The position numbers and the translations under genes were made by a program. From contig DAJR01000048.1 of the NCBI GenBank assembly GCA_002496385.1, positions 1-56,667 on the forward strand: a DNA stretch of 56,667 nt, given 5' to 3'. Positions within the stretch are counted from its first letter, which is position 1; the number at the start of each line of letters is the position of its first letter. This stretch comes from Methanomassiliicoccales archaeon UBA147. Its GTDB lineage: Archaea > Thermoplasmatota > Thermoplasmata > SG8-5. Shown piece by piece: positions 7,708 to 18,700 of this stretch. The notes below the pieces were generated by a model that was given only the letters and a program-made list of their open reading frames with translations, was not told the origin of the DNA and made no database searches.

Positions 7708-10700
7708 ATGGGATTCATGGATTCGATGAGCAAGGAGAAGAGATTGTTCAGCAAGGCGAAGAAACTTGCCGATGGCGGCAGGCAGGCCTACGAGAAAGGC
7801 CAGGCCGACAGAGCTTTGGCTTACTACCAGAAGGCCAGCGAGATGCTGAAGGCCAACGCAAAATTGCTGGGCTCGGCCCCCAGGGAATTCTCAACGCTCT
7901 ACGATGCGATTGGCTACGGCCTTTTCAATCTCCGGAAGGATGACGAGGCCATCAAATACATCGAACGTGCGCTGGCAATGGACCCCGGCAATGTCAAAGC
8001 AATCATCCACAAGGGAATATTCCTGTTCAAGAGCGGCCACTCCCCGAAAGCGATAGAGCAATATGACCTGGCCCTTTCGATGGACCCGCAGAACATCGCG
8101 GCATACGCCAACAAAGCCTATGCCCTGGAAAGCATGGGCAACTCGGCGGATGCTGTCGCCGCGTACACTAAGATACTGGAGATGAATGAGCTTGCCATCG
8201 AGTACCATGACCGGATTATCCTTCTCCAGCCCAAGGACCCGAAGGCATTGCTCAGGAAAGGCGTGGCCCTCAACAAGCTGAACAGATATGCTGAGGCTGC
8301 CGATACATTCCAGCAGGCGCTCGACCTTGACCCGAAATACGTGGATGCCTGGGTGAACCTGGCACTGTCCAATGCCCTGTTGGAGAAACATGAGGAAGCC
8401 GTGAGCTCTTTCGACAAAGCCCTGGTGATGAGGAAGGAAGACCCTTTCATCTGGGAGCAGAGGGGCCATTCCCTCTACAGGATGAAGCGTTTCAGGGATT
8501 CCGCGGACAGCTACACCGAATCCCTCAGGCTCAAGTCCGACAATGTCAAGCTTTGGATAATGAAAGGGATGAGCCTGCATCTGGCTGAGGATTTCGAGGC
8601 CGCGTGCGGAAGCTATGACATGGCTTTGACCCTTGAAGCGGAGAACATTTCCGCGCTGGCGAACAAGAGGCAGAGCCTGAAGAGGTTGGGTCGGCACCGG
8701 GACATAATCGACACCGCGGAACGCCTTCTGGCCATTACGCCCGACGATCGAAGCGCCCTATTGGACAAGGCCCAAGCCCAGGCAGCCCTCGGGGAGCATG
8801 ACAATGCCCTCCTCACCTTTGACAAGGCGCTCCAATCCAATCCCAGGGACCTCGAGGTGCTGGTCGGGAAGAAGGAAGTGCTCAAGCATCTGGGAAGGCA
8901 TGATGCAGTCGACAGCGCCTGCGATTTGATCCTCCACCTGGACCACAGGAACACCGAGGCAATGTTCGACAAGGGCACAGCCCTGTTCGCGCTCCAGGCA
9001 TACGAGAAAGCCCTCCATCCGCTGGATAAGCTCCTGGCCATAAACCCGGAGCACATCGAGGCTCTGGACCGAAAACGCGAATGCCTCAAGATATTGGGGA
9101 GGCACCTCGAGATCATCAAAACCGCCGACGCGATGCTGAAACTCGCCCCGACTGACAAGGCCGCCCTGATGGACAAGGCCGTTGCCCTGTTCAACCTGCC
9201 GCGATACCCGGAATCGGTCGCGGTCCTGGAGACTTACCTTTCAATGTACAAAGACGACCCTGAGGCCTGGTACATGAAAGGCCATTCCCTCTCGATGCTG
9301 AACAAACACGAGGGCGCGATAGAAAGCTTCGACAAGGCCATTGCGCTGAAGCCCGGCGTCAAGACTTATCTGGACATGAAAGGCCGTTCCCTTTCCAGGC
9401 TGGGCAGGTTCCCGGAAGCGATCGCCCAATTCGACAAAGCCCTGCAGATAGACCAGGGCGACCCAGAGCTATGGTACAGCAAGGGCCTCGCCCTGGAAAG
9501 CGCCAAGTCATACGAGGAGGCGGTGGCTTGCTTCGACCGGGCACTTCGCATGAAGCCCGAGGACAAGAACATCTGGTACAGCAAAGGCCTTGCCCTGGCA
9601 TGGCTCGAGCACAACGATGATGCGATTGCCGCGCTGGATGCCTCGATAAGGTACGGCCCGAGCGACAGGTTCCCCTATCTGAAAAAGGCAGAGATATTGC
9701 ACAAGACCGGCCGTGACCAGGATGCGGTGGCTACATGCAACCATCTTCTCGCGATGAACCACATGGACCTCGAAGTGCTGATAATCAAGAAGGACGCTTT
9801 GAAGAGCCTTGACGACCAGATGGGGATAATCGAGGCCGCCGACCGGATAACGAAACTCGATCCGAAGAACGCAGAGGCTTACTTTGACCGGGCAGTCGCG
9901 GAGCAGAAGCTGGCCCAGCATGTCCAGGCCATCAAATCCCTGGACCGCGCCATCCACCTGGAACCGGAAAACATCAGGTTTCTCGAAGCCAGAAAGAATT
10001 CACTCCTTGCATTGGAAGATGTCGAGGGCATCGTTGAGACCGCGGCCAGGATAATCGAGCTGGATCCCGTGAATGCCAGGGCTTGGCACGACAAGGCGAA
10101 AGCTCTCGGCTCGATGCGAAAGTTCGACGAAGCGCTGGCAGCAGCCGATGCCGGGGCCAAGGTGAACCCGGCGGTCAGCGAGCTGTGGGTCATCAGGGCG
10201 GAGATACTCCTGAAGCTGAAAAGGGATGTCGAGGCCCTCGAATCCTACGACCGCGCCATAGTCTCAAAGCCGGGGGACCCTGACGCCCTCTACCGCAAAG
10301 GGAAGACCTACTACGGCATGGGCAGGTTCGACGAGGCAGAGAAATGCTTCACAGCCGGCCTTCAGACATCAGAAAATGACGTGAGGCTGCTGAACGCCAG
10401 GGCAATGTCCTACATGAAGCAGACCAAGTACGACCTTTCCGGCGCGGATTTCGACCGGGCCGTGGCACTCGAGCCGGAAAACCTGCGGACACTGATAAAT
10501 CTGAGCCAGCTAAAGCTCGCACTGAAGGATTACGATACCGCCCTGAGGTTCCTGGACCGCGCTCTCCAGCTTGAGCCCTCCAACAGGGACATACTCGTAG
10601 CCAAGGCCAAGGCTTATGAGGCGATGGAGAACCTGGAGGAAGCAAGGTACTGGTACCGGAAAGCACTCGAGACAGGGGAGGACACGGAGACCCTCTCTGG

Positions 10701-11973
10701 CCTTGCGACGGTCCAGTCCAAATTCGGGGATTACCGTTCGGCGGCCGAGATGCTGGAGAAGCTGGTCGCGGCGGAGCCAGATTCGAAAGAGGCATGGTAC
10801 AACCTGGGATTCGTCCGGGAGAAGCTGCGGGAGCTGGACGAAGCCCTCAAATGCTACGACCGTGCAATCGGGCTGGATGCAAATGACAAGATATCATGGA
10901 ACAGCAAAGGCCTGGTACTCCTGGAGATGGGCAAACATGATGTGGCCATTCGCTCGTTCGAGCGCGCGCTGCAGATTGACCCGGAATTCGCGGCCGCCCA
11001 GGACGGTGTGCGAATATGCCAGGAGCGGATAGGCGCCCAGGAGATTGAGAAATTCGCAAGGTCCATACTCACGCTGGAATACGAGCGCAACCGCCCGGTT
11101 TCCCGGGAAGAGGCTTTCAGGGACGCTGGAGTGCCCTACGCCAACCTGGATACGGTCTTCGGTTTCCTGAACCAGATAGACGAATACCCGATACAGGCCA
11201 TGACCCCGGCAGAAAGGGACGAGATGGAGAAGGCCTCAAGGGACGTTCTGGTGAGGTCCATCGGGAGCGGTGTCTCCTCCCAGAAGACAAGGCTGCGGCT
11301 ATCGGACATCGCCATCAACTTCCCGGCCTATCCGCTGTGGAAGGCAAAACGTGTTTTGGGCTACATCCAGCGGGTGGACCAGATGGTATTCCCACCCGAG
11401 CCGTCCCCGGAGATGGACACACTCCTCCACAGGGCGCTGGGCCTTCCCCCGGAACGCAGAACCGTGATAGGGTTGGTGGAATCCCTGGGGCTCGGCGTGA
11501 TGAAGGCCAAGCAGCTGCAGTCCCTTCTGGCGACATTCAGGAAGGAAGGGTATGTGGCGCCGGAGGTGGAAATAGGCTCGCTGGTGAGCGACGAGTACGG
11601 CGGCACCAAGAGGCAGGAGAAGCCCCAACCGAAGCCCCAGCAGGCCCGCCGAGAGCCAGCACAACGCCGCGAGGCGGAACCCCCGGCTGCGGAACAGGGC
11701 GTTGCAAGGAAATACTGCCAGAGCCACGGCCACCTTGCTGTGACCAGGCATTCCTGCGGGGCGTACCTATGCCACAACTGCGTGAGCGGCGCGAGCAAAT
11801 GCCCGATATGCCACAGGCCGTTGCATGAGCAGAGGAGAGAGCCCGAGCGCCGGCGTGAGCCGGAAAGGGAGCCAGAGCCGGAGGAACTCGGTTCAGAGGA
11901 CTACGACGAGCCGGAGCAGGACAACCGCCCGAGGACTGACGCCGAAGTGAAGAACGAGTACGGGACGCTTTGA
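7708..11973 (+). CDS. Giant TPR-repeat protein with C-terminal zinc module
   Basis: A 1421-residue protein without signal peptide, so probably cytoplasmic. From about residue 15 to 1108 it is an almost unbroken series of 34-residue TPR units (for example AWYMKGHSLSMLNKHEGAIE), which form a superhelix for binding proteins. Residues ~1110-1280 are a helical region of unknown type. After a proline/arginine-rich linker, residues ~1334-1374 carry a Cys/His cluster (CQSHGH, HSCGAYLCHNC, CPIC) resembling a B-box or zinc ribbon. The tail is highly acidic. The ATG at 7708 follows GGTGAT with good spacing. It immediately precedes the secreted-protein array but has its own promoter. A scaffold or assembly role for that array is conceivable but only inferred from position. 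Confidence 0.9.
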   Translation: MGFMDSMSKEKRLFSKAKKLADGGRQAYEKGQADRALAYYQKASEMLKANAKLLGSAPREFSTLYDAIGYGLFNLRKDDEAIKYIERALAMDPGNVKAIIHKGIFLFKSGHSPKAIEQYDLALSMDPQNIAAYANKAYALESMGNSADAVAAYTKILEMNELAIEYHDRIILLQPKDPKALLRKGVALNKLNRYAEAADTFQQALDLDPKYVDAWVNLALSNALLEKHEEAVSSFDKALVMRKEDPFIWEQRGHSLYRMKRFRDSADSYTESLRLKSDNVKLWIMKGMSLHLAEDFEAACGSYDMALTLEAENISALANKRQSLKRLGRHRDIIDTAERLLAITPDDRSALLDKAQAQAALGEHDNALLTFDKALQSNPRDLEVLVGKKEVLKHLGRHDAVDSACDLILHLDHRNTEAMFDKGTALFALQAYEKALHPLDKLLAINPEHIEALDRKRECLKILGRHLEIIKTADAMLKLAPTDKAALMDKAVALFNLPRYPESVAVLETYLSMYKDDPEAWYMKGHSLSMLNKHEGAIESFDKAIALKPGVKTYLDMKGRSLSRLGRFPEAIAQFDKALQIDQGDPELWYSKGLALESAKSYEEAVACFDRALRMKPEDKNIWYSKGLALAWLEHNDDAIAALDASIRYGPSDRFPYLKKAEILHKTGRDQDAVATCNHLLAMNHMDLEVLIIKKDALKSLDDQMGIIEAADRITKLDPKNAEAYFDRAVAEQKLAQHVQAIKSLDRAIHLEPENIRFLEARKNSLLALEDVEGIVETAARIIELDPVNARAWHDKAKALGSMRKFDEALAAADAGAKVNPAVSELWVIRAEILLKLKRDVEALESYDRAIVSKPGDPDALYRKGKTYYGMGRFDEAEKCFTAGLQTSENDVRLLNARAMSYMKQTKYDLSGADFDRAVALEPENLRTLINLSQLKLALKDYDTALRFLDRALQLEPSNRDILVAKAKAYEAMENLEEARYWYRKALETGEDTETLSGLATVQSKFGDYRSAAEMLEKLVAAEPDSKEAWYNLGFVREKLRELDEALKCYDRAIGLDANDKISWNSKGLVLLEMGKHDVAIRSFERALQIDPEFAAAQDGVRICQERIGAQEIEKFARSILTLEYERNRPVSREEAFRDAGVPYANLDTVFGFLNQIDEYPIQAMTPAERDEMEKASRDVLVRSIGSGVSSQKTRLRLSDIAINFPAYPLWKAKRVLGYIQRVDQMVFPPEPSPEMDTLLHRALGLPPERRTVIGLVESLGLGVMKAKQLQSLLATFRKEGYVAPEVEIGSLVSDEYGGTKRQEKPQPKPQQARREPAQRREAEPPAAEQGVARKYCQSHGHLAVTRHSCGAYLCHNCVSGASKCPICHRPLHEQRREPERRREPEREPEPEELGSEDYDEPEQDNRPRTDAEVKNEYGTL

Positions 11974-11982
11974 GAACAATGA

Positions 11983-12034
11983 TTATTTATAATTGGAAAG
12001 CCTTCTATTATTTCATATACGGGCAGGTGAGAAC
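11983..12034 (+). promoter_or_regulatory. TATA box and ribosome site of surface gene 1
   Basis: TTATTTATAAT (11983-11993) sits just after the TPR stop and predicts transcription from about 12010-12015. AGGTGAG (12025-12031) is a strong ribosome site, but the codon three bases later is ATC, not ATG. Confidence 0.55.
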
Positions 12035-15000
12035 ATCCGTTTCGCGAAGCTGTTGAGCTGTGCGTTGGTCATTGCTACTGTTCTGGGAGGTCTCTATTTC
12101 ATCCCGGGCCGGACCGAAGCAGTCTCGGGTTTCATTGTGGATATGGCTTCCCCGGACCACACTTATCGGGGCGCGGAATGGCAGAAGGACGGTGTTTTCA
12201 TGCTTGCGGTCGGGAATGATTCGCTCGGAAACGGCGTGGTCGACAGGTATCATTCGGAGGACGGCGTTTGGGAGACGCTCCATTCCTCATCCGGCGGAAC
12301 CTTCAATGACATCGCGAAGACCGAGTCGCTCATGTGGTACGACGGGATGGAGGGCGGGCAGAATGGCTGGTCGACCACCTCCTGGAAAGGAAACCTGAGC
12401 TGGCATCAGGTCAACCCCCTTACACTCCCTGCTGCCGTTTCCGGAACCTCGCATGGGACTGCCAATCACGGAGAGAAAATATGGTGGTTCGGAAATGATA
12501 CGACTGGCACTTATGATGACGGGACGGACAGGGTCGTGGGTAGCATGTACTCGCCCCTGGTCACTTTGCCCGACATTTCGAGCACCGGCGCGATTGTCTT
12601 CTGGCATTGGTTCGAGGTGGAGGGCGGGGGCAATTATGACAGCATGATTGTTTCAATAAAAAATGTCTCTGACTCAGGCTGGTGCGAGCTCAAGCGCTGG
12701 GACAGCTCAGTCAGTTCCTTCACCGCCTGGAGACAGGAATTGATTATGATATCAGGATGGCTGGGCAACCAAATCCGATTGAATTTCACTTTCGACTCGC
12801 AGGACGGCGAGGCAAATCATTACGCAGGATGGCATATTGACGATTTTCTGATATACTCTAATGAAATGTACATAGCGGTCGGAGAGCCTGGCGTCAGCGG
12901 ATACTCTGCCTATGCAATTGACGGCTACGGCACAGCCAAAACTGTCCTCGGCATGAACGGCTATGATTTCAACGGCGTGGCGCGGGGGCAGATGCCCCTC
13001 TCGTTCATGGCTGTCGGTGACGGCGGCGCCGCTCTTTATTTCGACGGATATGGGTGGCACGAGATTACCGGCGCGAAGCCCGGCGATGTCCTGACAAGCG
13101 TGGATTTCAACGGCACCCACTTTTTCATTGTCGGATACGATTCCGGCGGCCACGGTGTCGCATATTATTACAATGAAGCCGAGATATATGCTGGCCAGAG
13201 CATCCTTCATCCGATCATGAATGTCCCGGACTGGAAGCTCAATGACATTTCCTGGAACAACGAGTATCCCACGATTAGAGGTTACGGAATGGGCGCGGTC
13301 GCGGCCGAAGGAACTGCCATGAGCATATCCGACCCCGAGACCTGGTATCACATACCCACGGCTGTTGCGCCTTCCGCCAGGCTGGGCCATGCCATGGCAT
13401 ATGATTCGGCCCATGACGTCGTGGTGCTTTTCGGAGGGTTCAACGGTATTGGTCTCGATGACACCTGGATTTACAACATGGCAATGAGGACATGGACACA
13501 GGTGTTCCCCGTCCAGCACCCCTCGGCAAGGCGTTACCATGAGATGGTCTATGACCCCAACAACGGCGTGGTGATACTGTTCGGAGGATACCCATATTCG
13601 GGCGAGACCTGGGCATACGATTATCTCGCGAACACCTGGACACAGAAGGCCAACGGCCCCGGAGCCAGATGCTACCATGCGATGGCCTTCGACAAGGCCG
13701 TTGGGAAAACGATACTGTTCGGAGGATATTATGACACCGCGCCGCTTGGAGACACATGGGCTTACAACTATGCTTCAGACACCTGGACCCCGGGCGGAAG
13801 CTCTCCCGGCCAGCGCAACAGCCATGCGATGGCCTTCGACCCGATCAACAAGAGGACGGTAATGTTCGGCGGCATGAATCAGATCGGCCTCAATGTAGCC
13901 GAGACCTGGACCTATGATGCGGTCGCGGACTTGTGGGTCAATGTGAATCCGTCGGCACCTCCTTCGGCAAGATCACAGCATTCGATGGTCTATGATGCTG
14001 TATCCGGAAAGGTCATCCTCTTCGGCGGCAACACCGGCTCGCCGAATGACGAGACCTGGGCATATGATACGGCTGCCAATAAATGGGTCAATCTGTTTCC
14101 CGCGAGAAAACCTGCTGCAAGAAGTTGCTCTGAGATGGCCTATTCATCGCTTCACGGCCAAACCGTGCTCTTCGGGGGGGATTACCACAATTACAGCGAC
14201 GACACTTGGTACTGCGTCGCGGGCTCCCCCTGGAACGGGAATGTCGTGGACCGGGCAGTCGGGATGAACGGCGAGAACCTGACCGCCGTGGCTTGGAACA
14301 ATGACAACAAGAACGCACTGTTCGTCGGGCATAACTCCAGCCATGCGGTCGTTTACTCCTTCTACTATGGCAATGACTATCTGGCATTGGCTTCAGGCTC
14401 TTCCGACACATTGGCCGGGCATCAGCTGTATTCCCTGGCATACAACCCGGACAGCAGGTCCGACGAAGTTGTCCTGCTGGGTGCCAGCGCTTTCATGATG
14501 CATCCGCTCATGTCGGATTCCAGCACCCGTCTCATGGTGCACACGGAGTATCCCCACATATTCGACATAGACTTCAGGGAGCAATCCACCGGCATTTCCC
14601 GTGAGAACCAGCAGGTCAATGTCAACGGCAATTACACCTTCTACATCGAGGCCAATTACACCATCGGGGGCATCGACCATTGGACGGACGCCTCCATAGC
14701 AATCGCAGCATGGTATGACGAGGGCCATGTGGGCCTTGCTTCCATGCCCGAGGGTTCCTGGGTTTCAGCCGTGAATAGGACGAGGCAGTTGGGAATCAAT
14801 TACGATGCCGGGCTGGGCGCTGCCGTCGTCTCATATCCGGTCACACCGAACCTGGAATTCACATTGCACAGCTTCTGGGAAGACCCCATGATCTATCTTG
14901 GCAGCAGGCACAGGGTCTACATCAATGTAACATTCCATAACCAGACCAGGGCTGCCGACGGCCGCGGATTCCTCAACGGTTCGGCATCAGACAGCTACGA

Positions 15001-15589
15001 CCGGGCGCAGGCATTCAACGACCCTCACAGTTGGGACTACGTCGTCCATGTTTACGATACGCTCTTGACCAATGCATATGCCGAATGTTATGAGGAGTTC
15101 GGCGTCAACGAATGGGTATCCGTCTCTGTTCAGGGGAATCCCTCCTGCAATGCACCACCGGGCGCTGTCGATGTACCGATGGTGACGCCCAGCCAGATAA
15201 CCTATTCCTCCAATGCCCCCTATTGCGTCAATGTTTCAATCCCGCATCTTTACAAGGACGGCAACATCCTATCCCCATACATGATCGGGGCCGGAAATGT
15301 TTCTGTCATAAACGCAGCGCCTACAGTCAATGCAACAAACTCATATATCCCTGTTCAGAAGCATTTCCCTGAAACTCCAGACACGGGAATGGACATATGG
15401 GGGTTGAATGGCACCTTCCTCGGCTCCCCGCTCAACGGGACGGTTTCGGCAGGGCCATGGGTGACGGACTACAACGCCCCCGGCCTCGGCTTGGCGGATT
15501 ACACGGTCCTATACTGGTGGGTTACAGTGCAGGCCGGAGTTCCCGAGGGTGTGTACTGGGGGAAAATAACCGTGTCAATCACTACTTGA
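12035..15589 (+). CDS. Secreted split-propeller protein 1 with jelly-roll and kelch inserts
   Basis: About 1184 residues. A signal peptide (basic RFAK, then a hydrophobic stretch ending near TEAVSG) predicts Sec export. A first propeller-like blade (EWQKDGVFMLAVGNDS) is followed by a jelly-roll, MAM-like domain (~99-275, beginning WYDGMEGGQNGW). Then come more blades, six kelch repeats (~443-728, pattern HAMAYD...VLFGG...DTW), the final blades, and the shared C-terminal beta-sandwich pair ending VYWGKITVSITT. Kelch repeats form a galactose-oxidase-type propeller, but I see no case for catalysis. The start is odd: the best-placed codon after AGGTGAG is ATC (12035); TTG at 11993 overlaps the TATA box, and TTG at 12053 removes the basic n-region. 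First member of a seven-gene paralogous array. Confidence 0.85.
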   Translation: MRFAKLLSCALVIATVLGGLYFIPGRTEAVSGFIVDMASPDHTYRGAEWQKDGVFMLAVGNDSLGNGVVDRYHSEDGVWETLHSSSGGTFNDIAKTESLMWYDGMEGGQNGWSTTSWKGNLSWHQVNPLTLPAAVSGTSHGTANHGEKIWWFGNDTTGTYDDGTDRVVGSMYSPLVTLPDISSTGAIVFWHWFEVEGGGNYDSMIVSIKNVSDSGWCELKRWDSSVSSFTAWRQELIMISGWLGNQIRLNFTFDSQDGEANHYAGWHIDDFLIYSNEMYIAVGEPGVSGYSAYAIDGYGTAKTVLGMNGYDFNGVARGQMPLSFMAVGDGGAALYFDGYGWHEITGAKPGDVLTSVDFNGTHFFIVGYDSGGHGVAYYYNEAEIYAGQSILHPIMNVPDWKLNDISWNNEYPTIRGYGMGAVAAEGTAMSISDPETWYHIPTAVAPSARLGHAMAYDSAHDVVVLFGGFNGIGLDDTWIYNMAMRTWTQVFPVQHPSARRYHEMVYDPNNGVVILFGGYPYSGETWAYDYLANTWTQKANGPGARCYHAMAFDKAVGKTILFGGYYDTAPLGDTWAYNYASDTWTPGGSSPGQRNSHAMAFDPINKRTVMFGGMNQIGLNVAETWTYDAVADLWVNVNPSAPPSARSQHSMVYDAVSGKVILFGGNTGSPNDETWAYDTAANKWVNLFPARKPAARSCSEMAYSSLHGQTVLFGGDYHNYSDDTWYCVAGSPWNGNVVDRAVGMNGENLTAVAWNNDNKNALFVGHNSSHAVVYSFYYGNDYLALASGSSDTLAGHQLYSLAYNPDSRSDEVVLLGASAFMMHPLMSDSSTRLMVHTEYPHIFDIDFREQSTGISRENQQVNVNGNYTFYIEANYTIGGIDHWTDASIAIAAWYDEGHVGLASMPEGSWVSAVNRTRQLGINYDAGLGAAVVSYPVTPNLEFTLHSFWEDPMIYLGSRHRVYINVTFHNQTRAADGRGFLNGSASDSYDRAQAFNDPHSWDYVVHVYDTLLTNAYAECYEEFGVNEWVSVSVQGNPSCNAPPGAVDVPMVTPSQITYSSNAPYCVNVSIPHLYKDGNILSPYMIGAGNVSVINAAPTVNATNSYIPVQKHFPETPDTGMDIWGLNGTFLGSPLNGTVSAGPWVTDYNAPGLGLADYTVLYWWVTVQAGVPEGVYWGKITVSITT

Positions 15590-15650
15590 TATATGCGATT
15601 TTAAAGAAACTTCGCACCCGCCTACGTGTGCGTGCTATTATAGGATAAGG

Positions 15651-15715
15651 TATTTATAGAATTCGTGAGTTACACTATCAATCACATCTATAACGCAATA
15701 TCGGGAGGGTTTAGC
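15651..15715 (+). promoter_or_regulatory. Promoter of the six-gene surface operon
   Basis: A TATA-like TATTTATAG (15651-15659) predicts a start near 15680. A very strong GGGAGGG site (15703-15709) then precedes a TTG. Just upstream, CGCAC/GTGCG arms (15613-15632) could form a weak terminator hairpin for gene 1. No comparable promoter is seen before genes 3-7. Confidence 0.55.
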
Positions 15716-18700
15716 TTGATAATTAAGAAATTATCGGTGAGCTTGATTGTGCTGGCGCTCGTTAGCGTCAGCTTCGGGATGTTGGCCAGCGACAGTGCGC
15801 AGGCCGCTTTCATACAGCCGCTGAACAGCATCGGTCTGCCCTCGTCGTTCACTCCCCGTGATACCGCATGGAACGAAGCCGGAACCATGGCCGTGGTGGC
15901 GGGCTCGGATTCATCCAACGGGCCGAGCGTCTATTTCTATTGGCTATCAAACAATACCTACGTCCCGGCACCCAATTGCGTTCCTGGGCAAAGCATGTAC
16001 GGCGTGGACTTTTATGCCGAGATGGCCTCGACGGGAGGAAATACCTCCGAGCCATCCGTCCCGCCGAGCGTCCTGCTTGTGGACGCCGATGCATACGACG
16101 TCATCTGGCCTTTTTACTGGAATGCATTGATGCCCACCGGGGCGAACGTGTATCGCTGGGATGTTTACGACGCTTCCGGTTACTTCGCGCAAGGAAAACC
16201 GAATGCCACTTATATGAATACATACGATGTCGTGATATGGATTTGCAGCTACAACATGTGGTCGCAGTATGGGGCCGGCGACCCCTTTGACATGATGGAT
16301 GAATGGGAGGTCGAAGCCTACCTTTCGGGGGGCGGAACATTCATGATGTCGAACATTCACGTATCAGAATATCTTGAATGGAATGGCGGAAGCCAGGGAT
16401 ATTACGCGCCCGGCGTTTTCGCGTACGACTGCCTCGGCATTGATTCGGTGTACAATACCTGGCTGGGATACGAGGACTGGGTGGAAGCGATAGGCTCAGA
16501 CCCGATATATGGCGGCATGGGCAATTCAACCTTATATTGGGACCAAGGTAACTGGGGCGGTATTCAGCCCTCTTCCTGCGATGCAGTTGTAAACACGGCG
16601 ACCTCCCACCACTGTTTCAGGAACTGGGATAACACCTATATGTTTGAATACAGTGCCCTTAGAAACGAGGTAGCCAACTTCAAGACGCTGTTCCTCGGAT
16701 TTCCTTTTGAGGTCCTTGATTCCATGTATGCCCAGGAATTGATGGCTAGAACGATAGATTGGTTCTCCCCGGCAACGGAGAGCGAGACGCCATCGTCCCT
16801 GTCTCTGAATCCCGGGAAGGACAACACGATTTACGAAGACTATCCGTATAACAGCAACGGGGCAGGCGAGTACATCATGGCCGGAATGACCAACAGCAGG
16901 CGCCGGGCGCTGATGGAATTCGACATAGCAGGAATGATACCCAGCCAATCCACCATTACCAGCGTGGGACTGAGCCTTTTCTGCGGCGCATCGTTTGACA
17001 ACAACCCAAGAAATATTTACCTTCATCCCATTACCCAGGAATGGGGCGAGGCAGGTTCCGACGCGCCTTATCCGGAAAGTAATGGCACAGCCGCTTTTAT
17101 CGGGGATGCGACATGGTACTATGCTTCTTACGACAACATTACCTTTTCCATGACCGGCGGAAATTACAGCGGCTGGTCAGCAAACACCGAGGTCTCATGG
17201 GCGAACATGTGGTACACATGGGGCTCCAGCCAGATGGTGAACGATGTCCAGAACTGGCTTGACAATCCTTCGCAGAACCATGGCTGGATATTGTTGGGCG
17301 ATGAAACCATGGGCAATACCATGAAGTGGTTCCGCAGCAGGAACAACGTCAATTCCACAACCTGGCCGCGACTGACAGTCGGGTACGCTACATCCGGCGG
17401 TGGCGGAGGCGGCTCCGGCGGATCCAATTACACAGAGACTTTCTGGGTTTGCGGCGACAATGCCGGCGCAGGGATGCCGTGCGTTTACAAGATAGAGCCG
17501 AAGACCAGCCTCAGCCTGCAGAACATGGGCCTCACCCTGGCACACCCATTGCAGTCCATCTCATGCGATGATTCGGGCAATCCGATGGCTGTCGGGGAAA
17601 GCCTTTCCGCCCAGTACTATTACGACAGGGAAGCCGAGAACTGGTTGACCGTCGGCGGGGTTAACCTGAACTATTGCTACTTCAGCGGTGTGGACTTCAA
17701 TCCCAACGACGGCAGGTTCTACATCGCCGGATATGATGGCAATTTGGCTAGGCCAGTAGTTTATTACACGGATCCGGTGCCTCTGACCTTGAATTCGTCG
17801 TGCCATCACTACCAGTCACCGGATCTGACCTCGGACTGCTCGCTGCGGGCAATCGCATGGAATCCATATTACAACTACGGTCTCGCCGTGGGCGATGAGG
17901 GCCTGTTCCTTAAGATATGGTCATACAATTACAGCATCAACGGGACCATGCGCTACAAGAAGGTTGATTCTTCGCCCATGAATAATTTCTGGGATATATC
18001 CTGGGACACCGACGGTTGGAACGAGGCTGCCATTGTGGGCACATACTCGACATCCAAGATGTACTGGCGCTACTTCAACAGCAACCCGCAGATAATTGAA
18101 GGATACAATGGCATGGCCGGTTTCTATTACACCTGCGCTTTCAAGCCCCCGTCCAGCCCCAAGTGGCTTCTCATCCCGTACGGCGGTTCCGGCGGCATAC
18201 GCGTGAACACCGAGGAGAAGGACGAGAGCCACACGATAACAGTCACCACGGAATTCCCCCACATCTTCAACATGGATATGTGGAAACAGTCCGACGCTGC
18301 GATGGTGTCCACATTCAACACCCAGGTGCCAGCCGATTCCACGTACACCTTCTTCATCGAAGGGAATTACACGAGAGAGGGCTCTGATTATTGGGATGTC
18401 TCGATGAATATCTATCTCCAGCTGTGGTATGACGCGGGGTTCATCGGCTTCAATTCCGATCCGGCCGATATGACCTGGTGGTCCAAAACGCTCCGGACAA
18501 GGCAAGTCAACATCAGCTACACACCCTCTCTGGGGATAACACTTCTGAATTATCCCGATCCAGGGCTTGGCGTCCACGAATTCGAGATACACAGCCTCTG
18601 GGAGGACCCCAATACCTACGGGCCGGACAGCAGCCATCACAGGCTGTACATCAATGTGACCTTCGGGGAGCAGACCTACATGGCACCGGGGGACGGAGCC

